Source: Deltaproteobacteria bacterium (GTDB lineage: Bacteria; Myxococcota_A; Polyangia; Haliangiales; Haliangiaceae). From it: DNA of 7,190 nucleotides. The notes beneath the pieces were generated by a model. The model was given only the letters and a program-made list of their open reading frames with translations, did no database searches and was not told where the DNA came from. Positions 1-4,933 of the stretch are shown here, piece after piece (position 1 is the first letter of the stretch; every line of letters begins with the position of its first letter). Location of the stretch: the NCBI GenBank assembly GCA_013813945.1, contig JACCQV010000620.1:1-7190 (forward strand). Direction: 5' to 3'. The translations under genes and the position numbers were made by a program.

Positions 1-117
1 GTCGGAGACACCGATCACCTGCGCTCCGCACTCCGCGAGCGCGCGGACGAACCGCGGCATCTCCGCGGGAAAGTGGGGGGCGAGAAATGCGACTTTCACG
101 GACGGCGGCCCGCCCAC
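1..117 (-). CDS. Probable ATP-grasp enzyme, N-terminal fragment (cut by window edge)
   Basis: Only the first ~39 codons are inside the window. The peptide begins VGGPPS and continues VKVAFLAPHFPAEMPRF, ending in AQVIGVSD. A beta strand, an APHFP loop, a helix and a second strand ending in GVSD is how the pre-ATP-grasp domain of many carboxylate-amine/carboxylate-thiol ligases begins; this is family knowledge recalled from the motif, not a search result. The start chosen is GTG at 115-117, because AGGAG (128-132, minus strand) lies 10 bases before it. A second in-frame GTG at 97-99 would start directly at VKVAFL, which fits the family better but has no ribosome binding site. It lies 22 bases downstream of the small membrane-peptide gene, so the two are probably one leftward transcript. 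The substrate cannot be judged from this fragment. Confidence 0.6.
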   Translation of the reverse strand, partial: MGGPPSVKVAFLAPHFPAEMPRFVRALAECGAQVIGVSD

Positions 118-127
118 TCTAGCGCAA

Positions 128-132
128 CTCCT
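128..132 (-). promoter_or_regulatory. Ribosome binding site for the ATP-grasp gene
   Basis: Minus-strand AGGAG is 10 bases before GTG 115-117 and 28 bases before the alternative GTG at 97-99. It favours the upstream start. It lies just after the stop codon of the preceding small gene. Confidence 0.45.
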
Positions 133-139
133 GAGCGGA

Positions 140-280
140 CTACTCGTAGACCATCCACAGCAGGAACAGGATGGACACGATCGCCGCGAAGAACGTCGCG
201 ACCAGGATCCTCCGCGACTGCTTTTCATCGTTCGACAGGTGCGCGCCCAGTGCGTTGTAGGCTTCTGGATCGATCTGCAT
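140..280 (-). CDS. Small single-pass membrane protein, 46 aa, function unknown
   Basis: The peptide has a polar, charged N-terminal half (MQIDPEAYNALGAHLSNDEKQ) followed by SRR and a hydrophobic stretch at about residues 25-45, ending at YE. This looks like a C-terminal membrane anchor with a cytoplasmic N-terminus (positive-inside: RR just before the span). I chose ATG 278-280. The frame stays open to an ATG at 347-349, but that extension would overlap the divergent gene starting at 292 and adds unremarkable sequence. No clear Shine-Dalgarno precedes the chosen ATG. It is the first gene of a leftward pair with the ATP-grasp fragment, so a role near that enzyme is possible but unproven. I do not recognise a family. 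Confidence 0.6.
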   Translation of the reverse strand: MQIDPEAYNALGAHLSNDEKQSRRILVATFFAAIVSILFLLWMVYE

Positions 281-291
281 GGCGAGAAGCG

Positions 292-735
292 ATGCATCCC
301 GCGTACCGTCGGCGGGTGGGCAAGAAGCGCGAGACCCGGCCCGCGGCACCGGTCACCGTTCCCGTCGATCGGCACGGTCTCGGGGCCGCCCTGACGCTGT
401 TCGTCACGAAGCTCGTGGTCGACGACAAGCGCAAACAGATCCACCAGCGCTTGCTGACCAGCGAGCGTCGCACCGAAACCCTGGGCACTCTCGTGCGCTG
501 GTTGCAGGGTACCCAGGCGTCGCTCGAGGGTGCGGATCGGTCACCGGCGGGCCTGCACGCCCGCTTCGGTGAGATCACCGGGGTGCACCTCGACGAGGAC
601 GGCGCGCGCAGGACCACACTCGCCGCCGCGCTCGACCTCGGTCGCGATCGCCCCTCTCTGTTCATCGGCGACACCGGCCGGATCGCGCTGGTCACGACCG
701 TCGGCGCTCCGCCTGTTCTATGTTCCTGGCCGTGA
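292..735 (+). CDS. Hypothetical protein, 147 aa
   Basis: The reading frame from ATG 292 shows strong G/C at third codon positions throughout and so is very probably coding, but I do not recognise a family. The protein opens with a basic stretch (RRRVGKKRE). A middle part is likely helical (TKLVVDDKRKQIHQRLL), and the C-terminal half is rich in short beta-like segments (ITGVHLDEDG, RPSLFIGDTG, RIALVTTVG), ending PPVLCSWP. There is no signal peptide or membrane span. GTG 316 is an alternative start. An AG-rich GCGAGAAG lies just before ATG 292 and could serve as a weak ribosome binding site. Its TGA (733-735) overlaps the start region of the VanZ-like gene, which indicates translational coupling. 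Its start is only 11 bases from the divergent start at 280, so its promoter must lie inside the leftward gene or be shared with it. Confidence 0.7.
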   Translation: MHPAYRRRVGKKRETRPAAPVTVPVDRHGLGAALTLFVTKLVVDDKRKQIHQRLLTSERRTETLGTLVRWLQGTQASLEGADRSPAGLHARFGEITGVHLDEDGARRTTLAAALDLGRDRPSLFIGDTGRIALVTTVGAPPVLCSWP

Positions 736-1118
736 GCGCCGTCCACAAAGGATCCTCCCACTGGGAACGCGCGGCGCTGATCGCGCTGCCGGTGTACTGG
801 ATCGCGCTGTTCATCGCGACCCACTACCCGCGAGTCGCGATCCCGGGCGAGATTCCACACAGCGACAAGCTCATCCACTTCTCTGCGTTCGGGCTGCTCG
901 CCTTCCTGTTCTGGCGGTTCGAGCAGGCGCGCCGCGCGATCGGCAGCCGCTTCGTCTGGGCAGGCGGCCTCGCGTTGATCGCCTACGCTGCGCTCGACGA
1001 GTACCTGCAGCAGTTCGTGGGTCGCTTCACCGATCTGAACGACTTCATCGCGAACGCCGCCGGGATCGTGGTCGTCCTGACGATCCTCGAGCTGATCAGG
1101 CGACGTCGCTCGCGCTGA
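720..1118 (+). CDS. VanZ family integral membrane protein
   Basis: The 132-residue protein has four predicted membrane spans (about residues 18-36, 51-67, 78-95 and 110-126) and the conserved VanZ pattern. HSDKLIHFSAFG (47-58) precedes and opens span 2, and DEYLQQFVGRFTDLNDFIAN (93-112) joins spans 3 and 4 with the usual D-E, Q, R, D, N-D and N residues. Length is normal for a stand-alone VanZ domain. VanZ itself affects low-level teicoplanin resistance, but most family members have no known role, so no resistance claim is made. Two starts are possible: ATG 720, used here (16-base overlap with the upstream gene), or GTG 732, which gives a 4-base GTGA start/stop overlap. Neither has an obvious ribosome binding site, consistent with coupled translation. 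The C-terminus is strongly basic (RRRRSR). Confidence 0.88.
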   Translation: MFLAVSAVHKGSSHWERAALIALPVYWIALFIATHYPRVAIPGEIPHSDKLIHFSAFGLLAFLFWRFEQARRAIGSRFVWAGGLALIAYAALDEYLQQFVGRFTDLNDFIANAAGIVVVLTILELIRRRRSR

Positions 1119-1123
1119 TCAGC
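1091..1123 (+). repeat. Two CTGATCAG palindromes able to form a 9-bp hairpin at the VanZ stop
   Basis: CTGATCAG occurs at 1092-1099 and again at 1115-1122. Extended by one base each, GCTGATCAG and CTGATCAGC can pair as a 9-bp stem around a 15-base loop. The loop contains another palindrome, CGACGTCG. The right arm covers the VanZ stop codon. No T-run follows, so it is not a standard intrinsic terminator. It could slow exonuclease decay or be a protein site. Confidence 0.4.
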
Positions 1124-1213
1124 TCCTTGCAGTCCGCCGGCACTTCACTCATCCCTGCGGCGCAGTCTATTGAGTTCCTTCCCGCCATGCGCGCTGGTAG
1201 GGTCCCGTCCATC

Positions 1214-1726
1214 ATGCGGTACGGGCTCCTCACGCTGGCGCTGCTCACGTTCGCGAGCTGCGGCCCCACCGGACGCGACCGCGTCACGCCGGACGCCACG
1301 GACCTGCCGCTGCGGGACTCGTCCCCTCCGCAGTGCTACGACCAGGCGATCGACGCGGAGGTCGAGCTCGCGATCCAGATCGAGCAGAGCTGCGCGATCT
1401 GGAACAGCCTCGCGGAGCTCGACGGCCGTGCCCGCGTGTCGCGCGCAGGAACCATCATCACGATCGACTTCGGCAACGGCGTCGTGTTCTCCGGACCGCT
1501 GACGATGGGTGTCGTCGACATGACGTACACGCACCCGCACACCTTCACCGATGGTTGCGGGTGGGAGGCGAGAGAGACGCTGGCGGGTCAGCTCGACCCG
1601 ACGAGCTGCAAGTTCAACCTGCGCTACGACTACGTCGAATCCGTCGTCACGAACACCGGCGGATGCGCGACGCCGTGCAGCGCTCAGGCCGACGTCACGC
1701 TCGAGCTGACTCCGATCATCCTCTAG
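1214..1726 (+). CDS. Predicted cysteine-rich lipoprotein, 170 aa, function unknown
   Basis: The N-terminus MRYGLLTLALLTFASC is a short signal peptide. FASC is a slightly atypical lipobox (Phe at -3), which would make Cys16 the lipidated residue. A polar, Pro/Asp-rich linker (17-40) follows. The mature domain has six more cysteines (41, 60, 115, 132, 151, 155), an even number compatible with three disulfides in an oxidising compartment. Beta-like segments such as GTIITIDFGNGVVFSG and ADVTLELTPIIL suggest a beta-rich fold. ATG 1214 is chosen because it starts the signal peptide and GGTAGGG lies about 11 bases upstream; an in-frame ATG at 1187 would add nine residues. A 95-base gap separates it from the VanZ-like gene, so it may have its own promoter. 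Its TAG shares CTAG with the stop of the convergent gene. Confidence 0.75.
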   Translation: MRYGLLTLALLTFASCGPTGRDRVTPDATDLPLRDSSPPQCYDQAIDAEVELAIQIEQSCAIWNSLAELDGRARVSRAGTIITIDFGNGVVFSGPLTMGVVDMTYTHPHTFTDGCGWEARETLAGQLDPTSCKFNLRYDYVESVVTNTGGCATPCSAQADVTLELTPIIL

Positions 1727-2520
1727 CCTTCGTCGGCGCGTTTCCCGACCTCGATGCGCGTGGCGACGGACTGCCCGCGCTCCGTGCGGTACGAGACCTT
1801 CACCTTCGCGCCCTGCGTCAGGTCCGTGAGCGTCGCCGGCTGACCGTCCTTGAGCACGGTCGTCGACTGCGGGTCGACGTCGAGCCGCAGCGTGGTTCCG
1901 GCATCGCGCCGGATCACGACCTCATCCCGAGACGCGGTCTCGACCGTTCCGGTCGCGGTGGTCGCGACCATTGCCGTCGAATCGGTGGTCGTCGTGTCGG
2001 TGGTCGTGCCGGTCGTACCGGTCGTACCGGTCGTACCGGTCGTACCGGTCGTGCCGGTCGTACCGGTCGTGCCGGTCGTCTGGCTGTCCATATCTCGCTG
2101 CGCCTGCTGATCCTGCTGCTGCTGTGCTTGCTGCGCGCGCTGCTGCGCCGACTGACCCTGTTGCTGCGCGCTCTGCGCCTCCTGCTGCGCCTTTTGCTGC
2201 GCAGCCTGAGCTTCCTGCTGACGAAGCTCCATCTCCTGCTGCGCCTTGGTCAGCTCCTCGCGCTTCTCGGTCACGTCCTCGCGCGTTTCGATTGCTTCCT
2301 TGGTCTTGTCCTGCGCAGTCTGCTGCGCTTCCTTCGCCCGGTCGTACGCCTGCTCGCTCTCGCGCTTCGCCAGGTCGAGCTGGTCCTCGCCGGACTGCGG
2401 CTGGCCCGACCTCGCGGCCTCGCGGTCCGCATTCTCGTCGCGCTTGCATCCTGCCGACGCGAGCAGCGTCACCGCGAGAGCGGGCGCCAGGCAGCCTCGC
2501 ACGATTGATTTGATCGTCAT
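1723..2520 (-). CDS. Coiled-coil lipoprotein with (TTG)8 linker and C-terminal DUF5666-like domain
   Basis: This 265-residue protein has a signal peptide (residues 1-24) ending LLASAGC, with Cys25 as likely lipidation site. From about 44 to 143 it is rich in Gln, Ala, Glu, Lys and Arg with no Pro or Gly after residue 50 except one Gly, which fits a long helix or coiled coil (LDLAKRESEQAYDRAKEA, then AQQ/QQEAQ repeats). Residues 148-171 are eight perfect Thr-Thr-Gly units followed by TTTDTTTTD, a flexible low-complexity spacer. The end, about 190-258, looks like a small beta domain with the pattern G-T-V-E..., L-x-L-D-V, T-T-V-L-K-D-G-Q-P, L-T-D-L-T-Q-G-A-K-V-K-V and A-T-R-I-E-V. This resembles DUF5666-type domains; the assignment is from memory. 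The layout suggests a cell-envelope tether or spacer, which is an inference. ATG 2520 is supported by AAAGGAGA five bases upstream, implying efficient translation. It may be transcribed alone. Confidence 0.82.
   Translation of the reverse strand: MTIKSIVRGCLAPALAVTLLASAGCKRDENADREAARSGQPQSGEDQLDLAKRESEQAYDRAKEAQQTAQDKTKEAIETREDVTEKREELTKAQQEMELRQQEAQAAQQKAQQEAQSAQQQGQSAQQRAQQAQQQQDQQAQRDMDSQTTGTTGTTGTTGTTGTTGTTGTTGTTTDTTTTDSTAMVATTATGTVETASRDEVVIRRDAGTTLRLDVDPQSTTVLKDGQPATLTDLTQGAKVKVSYRTERGQSVATRIEVGKRADEG
2002..2079 (+). repeat. 9-bp tandem repeat (8 full units plus 6 bases) inside the lipoprotein gene
   Basis: The unit GGTCGTRCC is repeated without interruption from 2002 to 2073, with a partial unit at 2074-2079. 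Only the A/G position varies between units: five units carry A and three carry G. On the minus strand each unit reads Thr-Thr-Gly. Because the unit is three codons long, gain or loss of copies would change linker length without a frameshift. Confidence 0.95.
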
Positions 2521-2525
2521 GGGAA

Positions 2526-2533
2526 TCTCCTTT
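2526..2533 (-). promoter_or_regulatory. Strong Shine-Dalgarno of the coiled-coil lipoprotein gene
   Basis: Minus-strand AAAGGAGA ends five bases before ATG 2518-2520. It is the best ribosome binding site in the window and fixes the start. Confidence 0.85.
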
Positions 2534-2563
2534 CAGGGGTGTACTGATCAAGAGACCTGCATG

Positions 2564-2579
2564 GGTCGGTCCACCGACC
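2564..2579. promoter_or_regulatory. Inverted repeat in the leader of the lipoprotein gene
   Basis: GGTCGGT, two bases, ACCGACC: a perfect 7-bp inverted repeat 43-59 bases upstream of the lipoprotein ATG. It could be an operator. The 2-base spacer is too tight for a good RNA hairpin unless the inner pair opens. Confidence 0.4.
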
Positions 2580-2584
2580 GTCAC

Positions 2585-2598
2585 GCTGTACGTACAGC
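2585..2598. promoter_or_regulatory. Perfect 14-bp palindrome GCTGTACGTACAGC, candidate operator
   Basis: The 14 bases are exactly self-complementary and lie 64-78 bases upstream of the lipoprotein ATG, where a promoter would be expected. On the minus strand TTGCTG (2619-2614), 17 bases and TGTACG (2596-2591) make a weak sigma70-like pair whose -10 would lie inside the palindrome. A dimeric repressor bound here would then block RNA polymerase. The promoter match is poor (3 of 6 in each box), so only the palindrome itself is firm. Confidence 0.4.
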
Positions 2599-2900
2599 CT
2601 TGTCATCACCGAGCAGCAATCGAGGTCCGTCGCGCTCCCCGAGCAACCTCCAGCGCGGCGAGCTCCAGCGCGGGTGTTGCGCTCGCGTCGTGCGAGCGCA
2701 CAGCGTCCACCGCGAGATCGGCGCGCGACGCTGGAGCACATCGGTGGCTGACGAGATCAGCACTCGTACGACAGACGTTGCGGCAGATCCAGTACCGTCC
2801 CTGGGTGATCAACGACGCCTACGGGTTATATCCGCAGCGATGATCGGCATCCAGGTGCTGAGCTCGATCCCGATGGAGTGAGATCGTTTACCGTGCGTCG

Positions 2901-4085
2901 ATGAAGACGCTGATCGACGAATCGCGAGCCCTGCTGCCCGACATCATCGCATTGCGGCGCACGCTCCATCGCGTTCCCGAGGTCGGGCTCGATCTCCCGG
3001 AGACCCAGCGTGCCGTGATCGACGCGCTTCGCGATCTACCGATCGAGATCAAGCGCGGCGACAAGCTCTCCTCGGTGATCGGCGTCCTCGACGGTGCGCG
3101 TCCGGGTCCGACGGTGCTGCTGCGCGCCGACATGGACGCGCTCGCGATGCAGGAGACCGCCGACGTCCCGTTCAAATCGGAGCGCCCGAACGCGGCACAC
3201 ACCTGCGGCCACGACGCGCACACGGCGATGCTGGTCGGAGCGGCGCGCCTGCTCGCCGGACATCGCGAACAGATCGCCGGCCGCATCCTGTTCATGTTCC
3301 AACCCGGCGAGGAGGGGCACGACGGTGCGCGCAAGATGATCGACGAGGGCCTGCTCGACGGCCACGGCGAGATCACGTGCGCGTTCGCGATTCATCAGGC
3401 GCCGAACCTGCCGTCCGGGTCGATCGCGATCAAGTCCGGCGCGTGCCTGGCCGGCGTCGACGGTGTGTACATCACCGTGAAGGGGCGCGGCGGTCACGCC
3501 GGCATGCCGCACCTCTCACTCGATCCCATCCCGGTGGCATGCGAGATCGTCCAGGCGATCCAGTCGTTCATCACACGCCGCGTCGATCCGTTCGATCCGA
3601 TCATCGTCACGATTGCGAAGATCAACGCGGGCGTGGGCCGCGGCATCATCTCGGAGCTCGCGCATCTCGAGGGCACGATGAGGTCGCTCTCGTCCGCCTC
3701 GAGAGATCGCGCCGTCGCTGGCCTCACCCAGCTCGCGCAAGGGATCGCGAGCGCGCATGGAATGTCCGCAGAGGTCCGGTTCAACGCGGGCTATCCGGTC
3801 ACGGTGAATCACTCCGAACAGGCGTCGCTGATCCTGCGGGTCGCGCGCGAGACGCTCGGCGCCGCCCACGTCATCGAGCAGACGGTACCGGTCATGGGGT
3901 CCGAGGACTTCGCCTACGTTCTCGAACGAGTTCCCGGAGCGATGGCCTTCCTCGGCACTGCGCCTCCCGGCGTGGCGCCGGAGCGAGCCGCACCGCCGCA
4001 TCATCCGGCGATGATCCTCGATGAAGACGCCATGGCCATCGGGATCGCCATGCACGCGGGCGTCGCGCTCGCCGCGCTGGGCTGA
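2901..4085 (+). CDS. M20 family amidohydrolase / metallopeptidase (hippurate hydrolase-like)
   Basis: The 394-residue protein matches the usual length and full motif set of the M20D branch (hippurate hydrolase, IAA-amino-acid hydrolase, N-acetyl-diaminopimelate deacetylase type), which cleaves amide bonds of N-acyl amino acids using two metal ions. Motifs in order: ALRRTLHRVPEVGL (17-30), LLRADMDAL (73-81), HTCGHDAHTAML (100-111) with Cys102 and His104 as likely ligands, and FQPGEEGHDGA (133-143) with the catalytic/ligand Glu137-Glu138. Then come AIHQAPNLPSG (163-173) with His165, the dimerisation-domain entry KGRGGHAGMPH (194-204), MGSEDFAYVLERVPGA (332-347) and the late HHP (367-369). No signal peptide, so it is cytoplasmic. 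ATG 2901 fits the family N-terminus; no strong ribosome binding site is visible. The substrate cannot be assigned. It stands alone between divergent and convergent neighbours and is probably monocistronic. Confidence 0.93.
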   Translation: MKTLIDESRALLPDIIALRRTLHRVPEVGLDLPETQRAVIDALRDLPIEIKRGDKLSSVIGVLDGARPGPTVLLRADMDALAMQETADVPFKSERPNAAHTCGHDAHTAMLVGAARLLAGHREQIAGRILFMFQPGEEGHDGARKMIDEGLLDGHGEITCAFAIHQAPNLPSGSIAIKSGACLAGVDGVYITVKGRGGHAGMPHLSLDPIPVACEIVQAIQSFITRRVDPFDPIIVTIAKINAGVGRGIISELAHLEGTMRSLSSASRDRAVAGLTQLAQGIASAHGMSAEVRFNAGYPVTVNHSEQASLILRVARETLGAAHVIEQTVPVMGSEDFAYVLERVPGAMAFLGTAPPGVAPERAAPPHHPAMILDEDAMAIGIAMHAGVALAALG

Positions 4086-4104
4086 AGATCGTGCCTCGCG
4101 ACCG

Positions 4105-4545
4105 CTAGCTATCGTGACGCTTCGCGGCCTCGTGCCTGCGCTCGTCGGCCGGGTCCGGCGTGCCTGGGACCTCGGCGTGATGCGATGCGGCGGGCTCGGG
4201 CTCCGCGTTCGCGCGCTCCGCGTTCCCGCGTGCGACGTCATCGTTGGACGTGAACTCGATCGGCGCGTCAGGTGATTGGCCGGCCGGATCCGGCGCAGCC
4301 TCGGGCCCCGCTTCAGGTGCGCGGTTCTGCACCGCCTGTGGCGGACGCGCAGGCTTCACCGAGTCTTGATGGGTCTCAGGCGCGCGTGTGGACGGCATCC
4401 CCATAGCCGAAGCATCGGCCGTGCCAGCGGACTCAGCGAACGTGATCCGAAAACACCAAGCCCCCTGGTGCACGGTGAAGTGGCAGGGGGCTGGCTGAAC
4501 CATGGGTCGAGAGACGTGCCTCGTCGGCGTTCGTCCACCCCACAT
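4105..4545 (-). CDS. Hypothetical protein, largely disordered, 146 aa
   Basis: The frame has third-position G/C bias through most of its length, which supports coding, but no family is recognised. Only a short N-terminal part looks ordered: QPAPCHFTVHQGAWCFRITF (residues 17-36), with Cys21, His22, His26, Trp30 and Cys31. The rest is Pro/Ala/Glu/Asp-rich and probably disordered. It includes a NAERANAE duplication caused by a 15-bp direct repeat (4200-4214 and 4215-4229, one mismatch), and ends in basic residues. ATG 4545 is the first start; ATG 4503 (MVQPAP) is equally possible, and neither has a clear ribosome binding site. A 9-bp inverted repeat (4459-4492) lies in its 5' part. Its stop is 19 bases from the stop of the convergent amidohydrolase. 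It could be a narrowly distributed gene, a remnant or accessory DNA. Confidence 0.45.
   Translation of the reverse strand: MWGGRTPTRHVSRPMVQPAPCHFTVHQGAWCFRITFAESAGTADASAMGMPSTRAPETHQDSVKPARPPQAVQNRAPEAGPEAAPDPAGQSPDAPIEFTSNDDVARGNAERANAEPEPAASHHAEVPGTPDPADERRHEAAKRHDS
4459..4492. repeat. 9-bp inverted repeat AGCCCCCTG / CAGGGGGCT
   Basis: The arms at 4459-4467 and 4484-4492 are perfectly complementary around a 16-base spacer that contains the GTGCAC palindrome. It lies in the 5' part of the leftward hypothetical gene. No T-run follows on either strand, so it is not a typical terminator. It may be a DNA site or an RNA hairpin. Confidence 0.5.
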
Positions 4546-4568
4546 GCTGAACCGCAGCTCTTGCTAGG

Positions 4569-4584
4569 CCGGCATGAATGCCGG
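4569..4584. repeat. Inverted repeat CCGGCAT-GA-ATGCCGG
   Basis: A perfect 7-bp inverted repeat with a 2-base spacer, just upstream of the leftward hypothetical gene (start 4545). It could be an operator or the top of a hairpin. Function unknown. Confidence 0.45.
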
Positions 4585-4680
4585 GGCGAAGCTCGCGGAC
4601 CTGTCATGCAAGGTCGGGCGATTCAACGTCTCGCAGTTACGGATCGTCTCGTGCGTGCAACGCATCCTCCGTCGGTAGCC

Positions 4681-4744
4681 CGGCTGACTCGAAGAGTCCC
4701 GTGGCTTTGCGTGTCCCCGCTCGCGCGAGGATTGCCGTTTCGTG
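4681..4744 (+). repeat. Direct repeat copy A (~64 bp)
   Basis: Starts CGGCTGACTCGAAGAG, contains CCCGTGGCTTTGCGT and CGCTCGCGCG, and ends GCCGTTTCGTG. It matches copy B (4871-4933) at about 56 of 64 aligned positions with one 1-base gap. Weaker similarity extends about 35 bases to the left (from roughly 4646). Confidence 0.85.
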
Positions 4745-4746
4745 GT

Positions 4747-4762
4747 GCGGGCGCTTTCCCGC
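4747..4762. repeat. Short hairpin GCGGG / CCCGC
   Basis: GCGGG (4747-4751) and CCCGC (4758-4762) pair as a 5-bp GC stem with a 6-base loop, immediately right of repeat copy A. No T-run follows on either strand. Confidence 0.35.
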
Positions 4763-4798
4763 GGGTGGCAAGTGCTCCGAATGAATCGAAGCACTCGT

Positions 4799-4827
4799 GC
4801 TGGCTCGGCTCAGGCCGAAGGACCAGC
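4799..4827. repeat. Two-part hairpin between the direct repeats
   Basis: An inner stem TCGGC (4805-4809) / GCCGA (4814-4818) with a TCAG loop is enclosed by GCTGG (4799-4803) / CCAGC (4823-4827) with a small asymmetric internal loop. It could fold as RNA on either strand. No known RNA family was recognised. Confidence 0.35.
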
Positions 4828-4870
4828 CCTCACATGAGTCGTGTACTTCACGCTTCTCCTTTCGATAACC

Positions 4871-4933
4871 CGGCTGACTCGGAGAGCCCCGTGGCTTTGC
4901 GTAGCCCGCTCGCGCGGGGGTTGACGTTTCGTG
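4871..4933 (+). repeat. Direct repeat copy B (~63 bp)
   Basis: Second copy of the repeat, in the same orientation 190 bases right of copy A: CGGCTGACTCGGAGAG, CCCGTGGCTTTGCGT, CGCTCGCGCG, GACGTTTCGTG. Differences from A are scattered substitutions plus one indel that shifts any reading frame. The conserved minus-strand peptide AKPR-x-S-x-SQPGYR is therefore in different frames in A and B, as expected for noncoding repeats. Confidence 0.85.

Larger units (their letters stand above)
2534..2900. other. Intergenic region without a convincing gene
   Basis: This stretch lies between the divergent starts of the lipoprotein (2520) and the amidohydrolase (2901). Its left end holds the two inverted repeats described separately. 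Several frames are open for 60-110 codons on both strands, but none joins a start codon, a ribosome binding site and recognisable protein sequence. The right end contains TTATAT (2826-2831), a possible -10-like hexamer for the amidohydrolase gene; no matching -35 was found. Confidence 0.6.

Noticed and set aside
225..878. Long minus-strand open frame of 217 codons
   Set aside because: It lies antisense to two better-supported genes (292-735 and 720-1118). Its sequence is Arg/Ser/Pro-rich with no motif, as expected for a shadow frame in GC-rich DNA.
530..1213. N-terminal extension of the 1214-1726 frame
   Set aside because: The frame is open far upstream, but it overlaps the 147-aa and VanZ-like genes. 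The signal peptide beginning at 1214 shows where the real protein starts.
2002..2079. CRISPR-like array
   Set aside because: The units are only 9 bp, contiguous and without spacers, and lie within a coding sequence as Thr-Thr-Gly codons.
1333..2508. Plus-strand open frame with GRT/RTG repeats (391 codons), and sister frames with VVP and SYR repeats
   Set aside because: All are translations of the 9-bp repeat and the Gln-rich region in wrong frames. The minus frame has the lipoprotein signal, a strong ribosome binding site and a sensible domain order.
2514..2843. Plus-strand frame open for ~110 codons, ending WVINDAYGLYPQR and TGA
   Set aside because: The tail looks protein-like, but the frame has no ATG, and its only GTG is 15 codons before the stop. 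Most of it is Ser/Ala/Arg low complexity. It could be a gene remnant, but nothing supports this beyond the last ~30 codons.
4086..4104. Terminator between the convergent amidohydrolase and hypothetical genes
   Set aside because: Only 19 bases separate the stops. The GCTAGC palindrome at 4104-4109 is too short, and there is no T-run, so no intrinsic terminator can be called.
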